Shown piece by piece: positions 11,219 through 20,226 of a stretch of DNA of 64,000 nucleotides. The first letter of the stretch is position 1. Every line of letters begins with the position of its first letter. Where the stretch lies: the NCBI RefSeq assembly GCF_026625125.1, contig NZ_CP113097.1, positions 868,001-932,000 on the forward strand, written 5' to 3'. The notes under the pieces are model-generated. The model was not told where the DNA came from. It did not search any database and worked only from the letters and a program-made list of their open reading frames with translations. This DNA is from Pseudomonas putida. GTDB lineage: Bacteria; Pseudomonadota; Gammaproteobacteria; Pseudomonadales; Pseudomonadaceae. The position numbers were made by a program, and so were the translations under genes.

Positions 11219-11710
11219 GTGATACAGCGTTTGCATTTTCCCTTCATCGCCTTGCTGCTGGTTTTGCTGGCGCTCACGGGTTGCCAGAGCACACCCCGGA
11301 AAGGGCTGACGGCCGAACAGGTCGCTGTGCTCAAGCGCGAGGGGTTTGCCCCCACCGATGAGGGCTGGGCGTTCGATCTGTCGGGCAAGGTGCTGTTCGG
11401 CAGTGACGTGGACAGCCTCAATGGCCAGAGCCAGGCGATTGTCGAACGTATCGGCAAGGCGTTGCTGGGTGTTGGCATTCAGGGCGTGCGGGTCGACGGC
11501 CATGCCGATGCGTCAGGCAAGGCGGCGTACAACCAGCAGCTGTCAGAGCGGCGGGCGCAGAGTGTGGCCAAGGTGTTGATCGGCATCGGCATGCCGAACC
11601 AGAACATTCAGACCCGAGGCCTGGGCAGCACTCAGCCGGTAGCGGATAACCGCACCAGCCTTGGGCGTACCGAGAACCGGCGGGTATCGATTGTGGTGGC
11701 GTCTTACTGA
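11219..11710 (+). CDS. yfiB: OmpA-family outer-membrane lipoprotein YfiB
   Basis: YfiB is the activator of the system. It sits in the outer membrane, binds peptidoglycan and sequesters YfiR to release YfiN. The 163-aa product begins with GTG and has a lipoprotein signal ending in the lipobox LTGC, so the mature protein starts at Cys22. The rest is an OmpA-like domain with the peptidoglycan-binding pattern around VDGHADASG and LSERRAQSV. It follows yfiN after three bases, completing the operon. Confidence 0.92.
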   Translation: MIQRLHFPFIALLLVLLALTGCQSTPRKGLTAEQVAVLKREGFAPTDEGWAFDLSGKVLFGSDVDSLNGQSQAIVERIGKALLGVGIQGVRVDGHADASGKAAYNQQLSERRAQSVAKVLIGIGMPNQNIQTRGLGSTQPVADNRTSLGRTENRRVSIVVASY

Positions 11711-11726
11711 GATCCGCGTTGCATTC

Positions 11727-11856
11727 ATCGCCGGCAAGCCGGCTCCCACATGGATTTGCGCCGGCTTTGAGCAATTGGGCAAGACAGTTGCCTCCACAGG
11801 TAAAGCGCAGGCCTGAAGAACTGCGCGGTCGTGGTGGGAGCCGGCTTGCCGGCGAT
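11727..11856. repeat. REP doublet (REPIN/BIME-like element), copy A
   Basis: Two inverted palindromic units, each with GCCGGC-2 nt-GCCGGC next to CTCCCAC or GTGGGAG, flank a spacer of about 90 bases between yfiB and a convergent LysR gene. The spacer contains GCAAGACAGTTGC followed by CCACAGGTAAAG and a GCGCGGTC segment. The same spacer occurs in the element at 20822-20986. The arrangement resembles REPIN/BIME elements mobilised in trans by RAYT transposases in Pseudomonas. Confidence 0.85.
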
Positions 11857-11875
11857 GGGCTGCAGAGCAGCCCCT

Positions 11876-12826
11876 TTACTGCTGAGCGAAACGCATCTCA
11901 CGCGTTTGCCCCATCAACAATGGTGCATTCGCCTCGGTCACCCCACGAATGTAATCCCACAACAGGGTAATGCGCTTGAGCTTGCGCAAATCCTCCCGGC
12001 AATACATCCAGAACTGCCGCGTCACCTCGATCTGCTCAGGTAATACCGTGACCAGGCGCGCATCCTGCGCCGCCAGAAAACACGGCAAGATCGCCAACCC
12101 TCGCCCCTGCAACGCCGCCGTGTACTGTGCGATCACACTGGTACTGCGCAGGTGCGCGCTGGCGTTGGGAATCAGATTGGCCAGGTACAGCAGCTCGGAG
12201 CTGAACGCCAGGTCATCCACATAGCTGATGAACGGATGGCCAACCAGGTCGCTGACCTGGTCGATCGGCGCATGGTTGTCCAGATAATCCTGGGTCGCAT
12301 ACAGCCGCAGCCGGTAGTCGCACAGCTTGCAGCACACATACGGCCCATGCTCCGGCCGCTCCAAGGCGATGACGATGTCCGCCTCGCGCTTGGACAGGCT
12401 GATGAAATGCGGCAGCGGCAGGATATCCACCGATATCGCCGGGTAGGCATCGACGAAATGGCTCAACTGCGGGGTGACGAAAAAGCTGCCGAAGCCTTCC
12501 GTACACCCCATGCGCACATGGCCCGACAACGCCACGCCTGAACCGGACACCTGTTCGCAGGCCATGTGCAGCGTGCTTTCGATCGACTCCGCATAACCGA
12601 GCAAGCGCTGCCCCTCGGCAGTCAGGACAAAGCCATTGGTCCGGGATTTCTCGAAAAGAAGTGTACCCAACGCACCTTCCAGCGAAGTGATGCGCCGCGA
12701 CACCGTGGTGTAGTCGACGCTCAGGCGTTTGGCCGCGCTGCTGGCCTTGCGGGTGCGTGCCACTTCGAGGAAGAACTTCAAATCGTCCCAGTTCAGCGAA
12801 CTGAGGGAGGTCAGGTCTTTTTGCAT
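11876..12826 (-). CDS. LysR-family transcriptional regulator divergent from mmsA
   Basis: This 316-aa protein has an N-terminal winged HTH ([20 protein letters not shown] region, residues about 14-70) and a periplasmic-binding-like effector domain. It is transcribed away from mmsAB and probably controls them, a role filled by AraC-type MmsR in P. aeruginosa. The ATG at 12826 gives the usual LysR N-terminus. An in-frame ATG at 12892, with a fair GAGGTGG upstream, would add 22 residues and overlap the mmsA promoter. The frame stays open antisense through all of mmsA, which is coincidental. Confidence 0.85.
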   Translation of the reverse strand: MQKDLTSLSSLNWDDLKFFLEVARTRKASSAAKRLSVDYTTVSRRITSLEGALGTLLFEKSRTNGFVLTAEGQRLLGYAESIESTLHMACEQVSGSGVALSGHVRMGCTEGFGSFFVTPQLSHFVDAYPAISVDILPLPHFISLSKREADIVIALERPEHGPYVCCKLCDYRLRLYATQDYLDNHAPIDQVSDLVGHPFISYVDDLAFSSELLYLANLIPNASAHLRSTSVIAQYTAALQGRGLAILPCFLAAQDARLVTVLPEQIEVTRQFWMYCREDLRKLKRITLLWDYIRGVTEANAPLLMGQTREMRFAQQ

Positions 12827-12848
12827 GTTGATCCGGTTTTTTTGTACG

Positions 12849-12877
12849 TTCTTGTTGGATGTTTGCACATCTATACT
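12849..12877 (+). promoter_or_regulatory. Candidate sigma-70 promoter of mmsA
   Basis: TTCTTG at 12849-12854 and TATACT at 12872-12877 are separated by 17 bases, which would give a leader of about 75 nt before mmsA. The -10 is good and the -35 weak, as expected for an activator-dependent promoter next to a divergent LysR gene. Confidence 0.5.
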
Positions 12878-12958
12878 CGAAAAAAGCCCCATGACGCCAC
12901 CTCGCGTTTGCACGGCGCTGGCGATCTCGTCCTGACAATAATTCCAAGGAGAACGCAG

Positions 12959-14485
12959 ATGAACGCACCCCAATCCCCCGACCAAACCAAGGTCGAGCAG
13001 GTCAAGCTGCTGATCGACGGCCAGTGGGTCGAGTCCAAGACCACCGAATGGCGCGACATCGTCAACCCGGCCACCCAGCAGGTGCTGGCGCGGGTGCCGT
13101 TCGCCACCGTCGAAGAAGTGGATGCCGCCGTGGCGGCTGCCGAGCGTGCCTTCAAGACCTGGCGCGACACCCCGATCGGCGCACGCATGCGCATCATGCT
13201 CAAGCTGCAGGCGTTGATCCGCGAACACAGCAAGCGCATTGCCCTGACCCTGAGCGCCGAGCAGGGCAAAACCATTGCCGATGCCGAAGGTGATATTTTC
13301 CGAGGCCTGGAAGTGGTCGAGCACGCCGCCTCCATCGGCACCTTGCAGATGGGCGAGTTCGCCGAAAACGTCGCCGGCGGCGTCGACACCTACACGCTGC
13401 GCCAACCCATCGGCGTGTGCGCCGGCATCACCCCGTTCAACTTCCCGGCGATGATCCCCCTGTGGATGTTCCCCATGGCCATCGTCTGCGGTAACACCTT
13501 CGTGCTCAAACCGTCCGAGCAGGACCCGCTGTCGACCATGATGCTGGTCGAGCTGGCGCTGGAAGCCGGGGTGCCGGCCGGTGTGCTGAACGTGGTCCAC
13601 GGCGGCAAGCAGGTAGTGGATGCGATCTGCACGCACAAGGATATCAAGGCGATCTCCTTCGTCGGGTCCACCGAAGTCGGCACCCATGTGTACAACCTGG
13701 GCAGCCAGCACGGCAAGCGCGTGCAGTCGATGATGGGGGCCAAGAACCACGCCGTGGTCCTGCCCGATGCCAACCGTACCCAGACCATCAACGCCTTGGT
13801 CGGTGCCGCCTTCGGCGCCGCTGGCCAGCGCTGCATGGCCACCTCGGTGGCGGTGCTTGTGGGCAAGGCACGTGAATGGCTGCCGGATATCAAGGAGGCG
13901 GCCAGCAAGCTCAAGGTCAACGCCGGCAGCGAGCCGGGCACCGATGTCGGCCCGGTGGTTTCCAAGCGTGCCAAGGAGCGTGTGCTGGGCCTGATAGAAA
14001 GCGGTATCAAGGAAGGCGCCAAGCTGGAACTCGATGGCCGCGACGTGACGGTCCCGGGTTACGAGCAAGGCAATTTCGTCGGCCCGACCCTGTTCTCCGG
14101 TGTGACAACCGATATGCAGGTCTACACCCAGGAAATCTTCGGCCCGGTTCTGGTGACCCTGGCAGTCGACACCCTCGACGAAGCCATCGCGCTGGTCAAC
14201 GCCAACCCGTTCGGCAACGGCACAGGCCTGTTCACCCAGAGCGGCGCGGCGGCGCGCAAGTTCCAGAGCGAAATCGATATCGGCCAGGTCGGTATCAATA
14301 TCCCGATCCCGGTACCCGTGCCGTTCTTCAGCTTCACCGGGTCGCGTGGCTCCAAGCTCGGTGACCTCGGCCCGTACGGCAAGCAGGTGGTGCAGTTCTA
14401 CACGCAGACCAAGACCGTCACCGCCCGCTGGTTCGATGACGACAGCGTCAATGACGGTGTGAACACCACCATCAGCCTGCGCTAA
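12959..14485 (+). CDS. mmsA: Methylmalonate-semialdehyde dehydrogenase (CoA-acylating)
   Basis: MmsA converts methylmalonate semialdehyde to propionyl-CoA with NAD and CoA in valine catabolism (and malonate semialdehyde to acetyl-CoA). The protein is 508 aa. It carries the aldehyde dehydrogenase fold with [12 protein letters not shown] and the nucleophile segment AAGQRCMA. The start is set by AAGGAG seven bases upstream. A long frame from 12566 crosses the LysR gene and was rejected. mmsB follows after ten bases. Confidence 0.95.
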   Translation: MNAPQSPDQTKVEQVKLLIDGQWVESKTTEWRDIVNPATQQVLARVPFATVEEVDAAVAAAERAFKTWRDTPIGARMRIMLKLQALIREHSKRIALTLSAEQGKTIADAEGDIFRGLEVVEHAASIGTLQMGEFAENVAGGVDTYTLRQPIGVCAGITPFNFPAMIPLWMFPMAIVCGNTFVLKPSEQDPLSTMMLVELALEAGVPAGVLNVVHGGKQVVDAICTHKDIKAISFVGSTEVGTHVYNLGSQHGKRVQSMMGAKNHAVVLPDANRTQTINALVGAAFGAAGQRCMATSVAVLVGKAREWLPDIKEAASKLKVNAGSEPGTDVGPVVSKRAKERVLGLIESGIKEGAKLELDGRDVTVPGYEQGNFVGPTLFSGVTTDMQVYTQEIFGPVLVTLAVDTLDEAIALVNANPFGNGTGLFTQSGAAARKFQSEIDIGQVGINIPIPVPVPFFSFTGSRGSKLGDLGPYGKQVVQFYTQTKTVTARWFDDDSVNDGVNTTISLR

Positions 14486-14495
14486 GGAGATCGCC

Positions 14496-15383
14496 ATGCG
14501 TATCGCATTCATCGGCCTGGGCAACATGGGCGCCCCCATGGCCCGCAACTTGATCAAGGCCGGGCACCAGCTGAACCTGTTCGACCTGAACAAGACCGTA
14601 CTGGCCGAGCTCGCCGAACTGGGCGGGCAGGTCAGCGCCTCGCCCAAGGAAGCGGCAGCCAACAGCGAGCTGGTGATCACCATGCTGCCGGCTGCAGCCC
14701 ATGTGCGCAGTGTCTACCTGAACGAAGACGGCGTGCTGGCGGGCGTGCGCCCGGGCACACCGACCGTGGACTGCAGCACCATCGACCCGCAGACGGCGCG
14801 TGAGGTGTGCAAGGCCGCTGCGGCCAAAGGTGTGGACATGGGCGATGCGCCGGTTTCCGGCGGCACTGGCGGCGCGGCGGCAGGCACCTTGACGTTCATG
14901 GTCGGTGCCAGCGCAGCGCTTTTTGCCACGCTCAAGCCGGTGCTGGAACAGATGGGCCGCAACATCGTGCACTGCGGCGAGGTCGGCACCGGACAGATTG
15001 CCAAGGTCTGCAACAACCTGCTGCTGGGCATCTCGATGATCGGCGTAGCTGAGGCCATGGCGCTGGGCAATGCGCTGGGGATCGACACCAAGGTACTGGC
15101 CGGCATCATCAACAGCTCGACCGGGCGTTGCTGGAGTTCCGATACCTACAACCCCTGGCCGGGCATCATCGAAACCGCCCCGGCATCCCGCGGCTATACC
15201 GGTGGCTTTGGTGCCGAGCTGATGCTCAAGGACCTGGGGCTGGCGACCGAAGCCGCGCGCCAGGTGCACCAACCAGTCATTCTCGGAGCTGTGGCCCAGC
15301 AGCTGTATCAGGCGATGAGCCTGCGCGGCGAGGGTGGCAAAGATTTCTCGGCGATCGTCGAGGGCTACCGCAAGAAGGATTGA
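14496..15383 (+). CDS. mmsB: 3-hydroxyisobutyrate dehydrogenase
   Basis: MmsB oxidises 3-hydroxyisobutyrate to methylmalonate semialdehyde, the step before MmsA. The 295-aa protein opens with the NAD-binding GLGNMGAPMARNL motif (residues 7-19). It has the substrate-binding DAPVSGGTGGA segment and the catalytic lysine region GQIAKVCNN typical of beta-hydroxyacid dehydrogenases. AAGGAG lies just upstream and the gene is co-transcribed with mmsA. Confidence 0.95.
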   Translation: MRIAFIGLGNMGAPMARNLIKAGHQLNLFDLNKTVLAELAELGGQVSASPKEAAANSELVITMLPAAAHVRSVYLNEDGVLAGVRPGTPTVDCSTIDPQTAREVCKAAAAKGVDMGDAPVSGGTGGAAAGTLTFMVGASAALFATLKPVLEQMGRNIVHCGEVGTGQIAKVCNNLLLGISMIGVAEAMALGNALGIDTKVLAGIINSSTGRCWSSDTYNPWPGIIETAPASRGYTGGFGAELMLKDLGLATEAARQVHQPVILGAVAQQLYQAMSLRGEGGKDFSAIVEGYRKKD

Positions 15384-15420
15384 CGAGCGAGGTGGACTTC
15401 ATCGCGGGCCGGGCGGCCTT

Positions 15421-15471
15421 CCCTCTGTAACTGCGCACCAGAGGGCAGGTTGCCCGTAACGCGATTTTTTT
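15421..15471 (+). terminator. Possible terminator after mmsAB
   Basis: Two small overlapping hairpins (CCCTCTG/CAGAGGG at 15421-15445 and GGGCA-GGT-TGCCC at 15443-15455) precede a run of seven T at about 15465-15471. The T run is nine bases from the second stem, so this is a weak candidate. Confidence 0.35.
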
Positions 15472-15476
15472 AACCA

Positions 15477-15869
15477 TTATTGAGGCAAGGGGGGTAAGTA
15501 ATGCATGAAAATTCCTAATCCAAAAAATGCAATGGTTAATATTAAATTCGCAGCACCCAAGATGATGAGCGGTTTTTTGATTTTTGAGGGTAGACTATTT
15601 ACTTCCTTGATATCCACGAGATTTTTACGCGCGTAAATTTTGGGGATGAGCAGGATGAATGAGACATTGGAAAGACGAAGGAGCTTTCCAAACAGGCCGG
15701 CATGTAGCCATATTTTCTTTTCGCCGTGTACTGCTTTGCAATTTAACAAAAAGCCTTCAATGTAATCGATTTTGCGATGTGCTATATATGTCATTATTGC
15801 AAGGCTCATGAAAATTGAGGCCGTGACAGTCATGGAGCACACTAGAAAGATTAGGTGGGTGAGTGTCAT
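15477..15869 (-). CDS. Small membrane protein, putative immunity to the adjacent T6SS effector
   Basis: I do not recognise a family. The 130-aa protein has a strong N-terminal membrane segment (residues about 5-30), a possible middle one (about 66-82) and a C-terminal one (about 100-122). It is AT-rich: the 120 bases from 15481 contain 44 G or C, about 37 percent, far below the neighbours. Its ATG overlaps the stop of the upstream putative effector (ATGA), the coupling typical of effector-immunity pairs. A multi-pass partner would suit an inner-membrane-active toxin. The immunity role is inferred from position and topology only. Confidence 0.6.
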   Translation of the reverse strand: MTLTHLIFLVCSMTVTASIFMSLAIMTYIAHRKIDYIEGFLLNCKAVHGEKKIWLHAGLFGKLLRLSNVSFILLIPKIYARKNLVDIKEVNSLPSKIKKPLIILGAANLILTIAFFGLGIFMHYLPPLPQ

Positions 15870-16843
15870 TTTGTTACAGCCTCATACAGCAATTCTCCCG
15901 CTTTGGCTCCTATTTCAGTCCCCAGTTTGCCCCCTACCATTCCCCCCGCTGTACCACCGAATATCCCGCAAGCGAATGCTCCTGTTCCACCTGATGCTAC
16001 GCCAAAGACCAAGCTGCAAGCTGCACCAACAAGAAGTTTACCACCGGCTGCCCCGGCAGCCGTACCCCCTAGACCCAAGGCTAAGGAGCTAATCTCGACG
16101 TAATGCGCTTTTTTGCATTCCTCCTCGCGTCCAAGCGTACAGGCTTTATGTATCTCTAGGCCCGTAGCAGCGACGTCTAACGAAATCCCTACATACGTTC
16201 CTTTCTTGATCAGCTTAGCAGCCTTCGCTACGCCTGAGACTTTGTTGGCATATCCTGCAATCTCTCCCGTATGTAAGTAACTCTTTGTGGATATTCCCAA
16301 CATCCTCTTGATCGAGCTTTTGTTCCTTAAACCTGAACCGTAAGCAGCCAGCTTGTTCATCTGCTGATCCAACTTCATGAACAAGGCTGAACGCTTCGCA
16401 TAGAACTGATCGCGAGCTGTTATCGTCCCTGACCCGAGATACTGCTGATGCAGCTTCTCAATATCCATCAAGGTGGCCTCGATGGCTTTGAGGTGCTTGC
16501 TCCACCCTTCACTGACAATGCCAGCGCCCACGGAGGCATGCGCGATGAGGCTCTTCAAGGTCTCGAAGTTATCTAGGAAAAAATTATCCACACCCTGGCC
16601 GTTGCGCATCAGTCCTATGTGCACAACGGCGGCCTGCTTCATCAACCAGGCTTCCTGGCTGGTACAGGAAGCGGTCGTGGGATCGCCGATGATCACCAGT
16701 TCACCGCTACGGACCACTGTATCGGCAATATGAGCGTTGAGCACATCGAACTTTTCCAGCGAATGACCGGTTAATCGAAGGTCTGTTTTGAGCCGGTGAT
16801 AGTTTTGCAACTTAAAATTGAGAAACGCTCGGGCTTCTGACAC
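15866..16843 (-). CDS. Putative T6SS effector with C-terminal glycine-zipper membrane domain
   Basis: No known family is recognised. The 325-aa protein follows hcp directly. The GTG at 16843 is chosen because the hcp TGA is embedded in a GAGGG ribosome-binding site about eight bases upstream; a longer frame from 16999 lies inside hcp. Residues 1-250 look mostly helical and soluble, with a few Cys. The last 75 residues are hydrophobic and glycine-rich (GLGGTAAGAAGG, FGGTAGGMVGG), like pore-forming toxins with glycine zippers such as Tse4. No Sec signal is present, as expected for Hcp-delivered cargo. It overlaps the downstream putative immunity gene by four bases. The toxin role is inferred from context. 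Confidence 0.6.
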   Translation of the reverse strand: MSEARAFLNFKLQNYHRLKTDLRLTGHSLEKFDVLNAHIADTVVRSGELVIIGDPTTASCTSQEAWLMKQAAVVHIGLMRNGQGVDNFFLDNFETLKSLIAHASVGAGIVSEGWSKHLKAIEATLMDIEKLHQQYLGSGTITARDQFYAKRSALFMKLDQQMNKLAAYGSGLRNKSSIKRMLGISTKSYLHTGEIAGYANKVSGVAKAAKLIKKGTYVGISLDVAATGLEIHKACTLGREEECKKAHYVEISSLALGLGGTAAGAAGGKLLVGAACSLVFGVASGGTGAFACGIFGGTAGGMVGGKLGTEIGAKAGELLYEAVTK

Positions 16844-16853
16844 AGCGCTGCCC

Positions 16854-17342
16854 TCACGCGTACTTTTTGTTACCGATACGGTCCCAACCTCCAGCGATAT
16901 TGCCGCCGCCGGCGCCATCAAGCCGCCGCTGCTGAGTGTATGTGGTCTTGATGCGACCGTAATTGAGCTGCACCACTTCCAGCGGTACACCCGCGTCAAC
17001 GCACTGCGAATATTCGGCGATAATAACTTCTTCTAGAATGATTTCGTAATATTTTAGTTTTTCGCCTCCGGCGCGACAGAGCGCCAGCTTCACTTCCTTG
17101 AGGTGTTGCCCGGTACAACTGGCCTCCATCAGTTTGCAACTGGCACTGTCAAGATATTTCCTAAAGGTGAAGTTGGTCACGGTGGTGCGCCCAGATGTAG
17201 CGCCCCCAGCGGAGCTCGCAGTGGCGGATGTGCTTTGACTGACGCCAAAGTCGTAACCGATTACTTCAATCCATTTTTTGTATTGTTCGTCCAGGGCTTC
17301 ACCTGGAATGGTGTCGATCTGAATGTATGCATCAAAAGCCAT
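16854..17342 (-). CDS. hcp: Hcp-family type VI secretion tube protein
   Basis: Hcp forms the hexameric inner tube of type VI secretion systems and can carry small effectors in its lumen. The 162-aa product starts MAFDAYIQIDTIPGE, an Hcp1-type N-terminus. It also has FTFRKYLDSASCKLMEA and the C-terminal beta-strand pattern EVIIAEYS. The ATG at 17342 fits the family; the longer frame to 17453 adds non-family residues. No other T6SS structural genes are in the window, so this is an orphan hcp at the head of a three-gene cassette. Confidence 0.9.
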   Translation of the reverse strand: MAFDAYIQIDTIPGEALDEQYKKWIEVIGYDFGVSQSTSATASSAGGATSGRTTVTNFTFRKYLDSASCKLMEASCTGQHLKEVKLALCRAGGEKLKYYEIILEEVIIAEYSQCVDAGVPLEVVQLNYGRIKTTYTQQRRLDGAGGGNIAGGWDRIGNKKYA

Positions 17343-17567
17343 CGTTACCGCTCCCTGGCAATTATTTTTACTGGGTAATGTCGCCCGTCGATATGGGCCA
17401 TGAATGGAGCCTAGGCCGGCAAAAAAACGAGCGCAATACATTATGGGAGGCAACGATGCGTTTCAGAAAAGGACTACAAAGATGGAAGGTAGGCTGAGCG
17501 TATATGTCAGAGGATGTAACTGTGGCCCTGTGGGGGGGCGAGTTGTCCACAGGGCCGGAGTAACAGA

Positions 17568-17912
17568 TCAGGCGAAAACGAAATACTTACGTACCGTCTC
17601 GACCACTTCCCAGGTCCCTTTCATGCCCGGTTCGATCACGAACACATCACCGGCCTTCAGGTGTTTGGGCGCTTCACCTTCCGGGGTGACGATGCAGTAA
17701 CCCTCAAGAAAGTGGCAGAACTCCCACTTCTCGTAGTTGACCTCGAACTTGCCCGGCGTGCAGATCCAGGTGCCCATGATCTTGCTGCCGTCGGCCGACA
17801 GGTAAGCATTGAGGTTGACGGTGTGCGGATCGCCGCCGATGCGCTTCCACTTGGTAGCGTCCACGACCGGTGTCGGGCAAGTTTCGCGCAGGACGGTGAT
17901 GAAATCGGACAT
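17568..17912 (-). CDS. Cupin-domain protein
   Basis: This 114-aa protein is a single RmlC-like cupin (DUF861/EutQ-like type). Recognisable parts are the CHFLEGYCIVTPEG strand turn and KAGDVFVIEPGMKGTWEV near the C-terminus. The start at 17912 is supported by AGGAGT about eight bases upstream. The substrate is unknown. It stands alone between the hcp cassette and a LysR gene. Confidence 0.8.
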   Translation of the reverse strand: MSDFITVLRETCPTPVVDATKWKRIGGDPHTVNLNAYLSADGSKIMGTWICTPGKFEVNYEKWEFCHFLEGYCIVTPEGEAPKHLKAGDVFVIEPGMKGTWEVVETVRKYFVFA

Positions 17913-18036
17913 GGCACAACTCCTGGTGACTGGCTGAATGACTCGACACCATAGGGCCATTGGCCGAGCCGCAGTTGCCTGGGCTCGACGTTCAGGTGCC
18001 TGACTGCGCTATGTGCATGCGCGTGGGTAAGCGCGC

Positions 18037-18921
18037 TCAGGGCTTGGCCAGCCGCTCGACCAACCCGGCTGCATAGCCTGGCAACCCCGCAAAATCCCGT
18101 GCGCACAGCAGCAATCGGCGATTCGCCCAGTCCTCGCGCAGCGCCACCCAGTGCAGCGGCAACACGCCTTCCCAGCGCTTCACTGCCGCCAATGGCACCA
18201 CGCCAACCCCGGCGCCACCCGCAACCATGCGGATTACCCCGTCAAAACCTTCGGCGCGCACCCGTACGTGCATGCGCCGCCCTTCGCGCAGGGCCTGCTC
18301 CTCCAGATACAACGCCAGGGCGCTGTTCGCACCGAGCCCGACATGCCCGTGGGCAAGGCTGTCGATGAAGCTTGGGGCAGGCTCCGAGCCGAGCGGGTGA
18401 GCAAGCGGACTGATCAGCACCAGCGGGTCGTCGCGAAACGGCAGGGTTTGCAGGTGCGTGCTGGGCGCAGCGGTGGAGATGATGCCCACATCGGCCATGC
18501 CTTGGCTGATCGACTGCACGATCCTCAGGCTCGGCATTTCCTGCACGTCGACGCTCACGCCAGGGTTATCGGCCAGATACCCGGCCAACTGCTCCGGCAG
18601 GTATTCGGTCAGCGCCGCTGTGTTGCACAGTAGGCGCACCTGGCCCTGCTGCCCCTGAGCGTACTGGCCCAGGTCGAACTGCAGGCGTTCGACCTGCTGG
18701 CCGATCAGCCGAGCATGCTGAAGCAGCGCCTGGCCCGCTGGGGTCGGCTGTACACCGCGGCGGTTGCGTTCCAGCAACGCAGTGCCGAGCGAGGCTTCCA
18801 TGGCGCGGATTCGCGCACTGGCAGCCGGCAGCGACAGGTGGCTGCGGCGGGCCCCGGCGGTGATGTTGCCGCACTCCAGGGTGTGCCGAAATAGCGTGAG
18901 ATCAATCAGGTCGAAATGCAT
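18037..18921 (-). CDS. LysR-family transcriptional regulator
   Basis: This 294-aa LysR protein has an N-terminal winged HTH (TLFRHTLECGNITAGARRS region) and a substrate-binding-like domain. It is divergent from the TauE/SafE-type transporter gene, with about 65 bases between starts, so that transporter is its likely target. The inducer cannot be told from the sequence. Confidence 0.87.
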   Translation of the reverse strand: MHFDLIDLTLFRHTLECGNITAGARRSHLSLPAASARIRAMEASLGTALLERNRRGVQPTPAGQALLQHARLIGQQVERLQFDLGQYAQGQQGQVRLLCNTAALTEYLPEQLAGYLADNPGVSVDVQEMPSLRIVQSISQGMADVGIISTAAPSTHLQTLPFRDDPLVLISPLAHPLGSEPAPSFIDSLAHGHVGLGANSALALYLEEQALREGRRMHVRVRAEGFDGVIRMVAGGAGVGVVPLAAVKRWEGVLPLHWVALREDWANRRLLLCARDFAGLPGYAAGLVERLAKP

Positions 18922-18987
18922 CAGCCTCTGTCCTGGTGAGAGTCAGGCTGAGTATATGGCAGATTTTCAGCAGCCCCGTTGCACGCC

Positions 18988-19764
18988 ATGATGGTGGTCA
19001 TGAATGACCTGATCGCTTTCTATCAACATATCGGGCCGGATCTGTCCCTGCTGGTAATCATGACGTTCCTGCTGGCGGGCGCGGTGAAAGGGGTGATCGG
19101 CCTGGGCCTGCCGACCATCGCGATGGGGCTTTTAGGCCTGGCTATGCCTCCGGCGCAGGCTGCCGCGTTGCTGATCGTGCCATCGACTATCACCAACCTT
19201 TGGCAGCTGGCGGCGGGAGGCCACCTGCCGGCATTGCTGCGGCGTCTCGGGCCGATGCTCGCGATGATTTTTATGGGGACGCTGCTTGGTAGTGCCTGGC
19301 TGGGGATCGACAGTGGCCCATGGGCGGCGCATGCGTTGGGCGCGGCGCTGCTGGTGTACGCCTTGTATGGCCTGATCGGGCCTGGACTGCGGCTGGCGGC
19401 AGGCAGAGAAGGGTGGCTTGGGCCGTTGTGCGGGATGCTGACCGGCATCGTGAGCGCCGCCACGGGGGTGTTCGTGATACCCGCAGTGCCTTACCTGCAG
19501 AGCCTTGGCCTGAGCCGCGACGAAATGATCCAGGCATTGGGGCTGGCGTTCACCGTCTCGACCCTGGCGCTGGCTCTGGGCCTGGCTGGCCAAGACGCCT
19601 TGGGTGGCCAGGCAATGGGGGCTTCATTGCTGATGCTGGCACCCGCGCTCCTGGGCATGCTGGTTGGCCAGTGGCTGCGCCAGCGCATCAGCGCCGTGCT
19701 GTTCAAACGGTGCTTCTTCATCGGCCTGGCCGCGCTGGGCGGCCACCTGCTGATCAACGGCTAG
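18988..19764 (+). CDS. TauE/SafE-family membrane transporter
   Basis: This integral membrane protein of about 258 aa has roughly eight hydrophobic segments. Two repeated family motifs are seen, AVKGVIGLGLPTIAM near the N-terminus and GIVSAATGVFVIPAVPYLQSLG in the second half. Members export or import sulfite, sulfoacetate or other organic anions; the substrate here is unknown. Candidate starts are ATG 18988, 18991 and 19000, none with a strong ribosome-binding site. Its 3' end overlaps the convergent neighbour by 11 bases. Confidence 0.85.
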   Translation: MMVVMNDLIAFYQHIGPDLSLLVIMTFLLAGAVKGVIGLGLPTIAMGLLGLAMPPAQAAALLIVPSTITNLWQLAAGGHLPALLRRLGPMLAMIFMGTLLGSAWLGIDSGPWAAHALGAALLVYALYGLIGPGLRLAAGREGWLGPLCGMLTGIVSAATGVFVIPAVPYLQSLGLSRDEMIQALGLAFTVSTLALALGLAGQDALGGQAMGASLLMLAPALLGMLVGQWLRQRISAVLFKRCFFIGLAALGGHLLING

Positions 19765-20068
19765 CGGAGGACGCGCTGAGCATTTCTATCAGCTGAATAT
19801 CGAAGTCACGCTCAAGATACTCCATACGTTTTTCGAAGAACTCGACCATGTGCGGCAACGCCGAATGCACATCCAGCGCCGCTTTGTTGGCCCATACCTC
19901 GAAGAATACGAACAGGCTTGGGTCTTCCTTGTCGCGCAGCATGTGGTATTCGATGCAGCCAGGCTCATTGCGGCTCGGTTCAACGTAGGCGCGGAACAGG
20001 GTTTCGAATGCTTCGGCCATTTCCGGACGGGTCTTTGCCTTGAGAATGAAGGCGTACTGCTCGCTCAT
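19754..20068 (-). CDS. Antibiotic biosynthesis monooxygenase (ABM) domain, putative quinol monooxygenase
   Basis: The 104-aa ABM-fold protein resembles YgiN-type quinol monooxygenases. Typical elements are the EPGCIEYHMLRD turn and FVFFEVWANKAALDVH, with a C-terminal helix. It is divergent from mdaB, and in E. coli ygiN neighbours mdaB, which supports a quinone redox pair. It overlaps the convergent TauE-like gene by 11 bases. Confidence 0.82.
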   Translation of the reverse strand: MSEQYAFILKAKTRPEMAEAFETLFRAYVEPSRNEPGCIEYHMLRDKEDPSLFVFFEVWANKAALDVHSALPHMVEFFEKRMEYLERDFDIQLIEMLSASSASR

Positions 20069-20226
20069 TGATCACAACTCATTGATGATGGGGTGAAGCG
20101 ATATTAAGGCAATAATGAGCTTTGGATTCGTGACTTATGGTCAATTGTATTTTGCCCCGCTCACCCTGTATCCCATGCCCCTTGATCGCTAATCTGCCGG
20201 CCATTGATTCTTGACGCGAGGTCAGC

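Noticed and set aside
12830..14683. Long open frame antisense to mmsA, continuous with the LysR gene
   Set aside because: It is the shadow frame of a high-GC gene. The composition is low-complexity His/Asp-rich, with no domain, and mmsA is clearly coding on the other strand.
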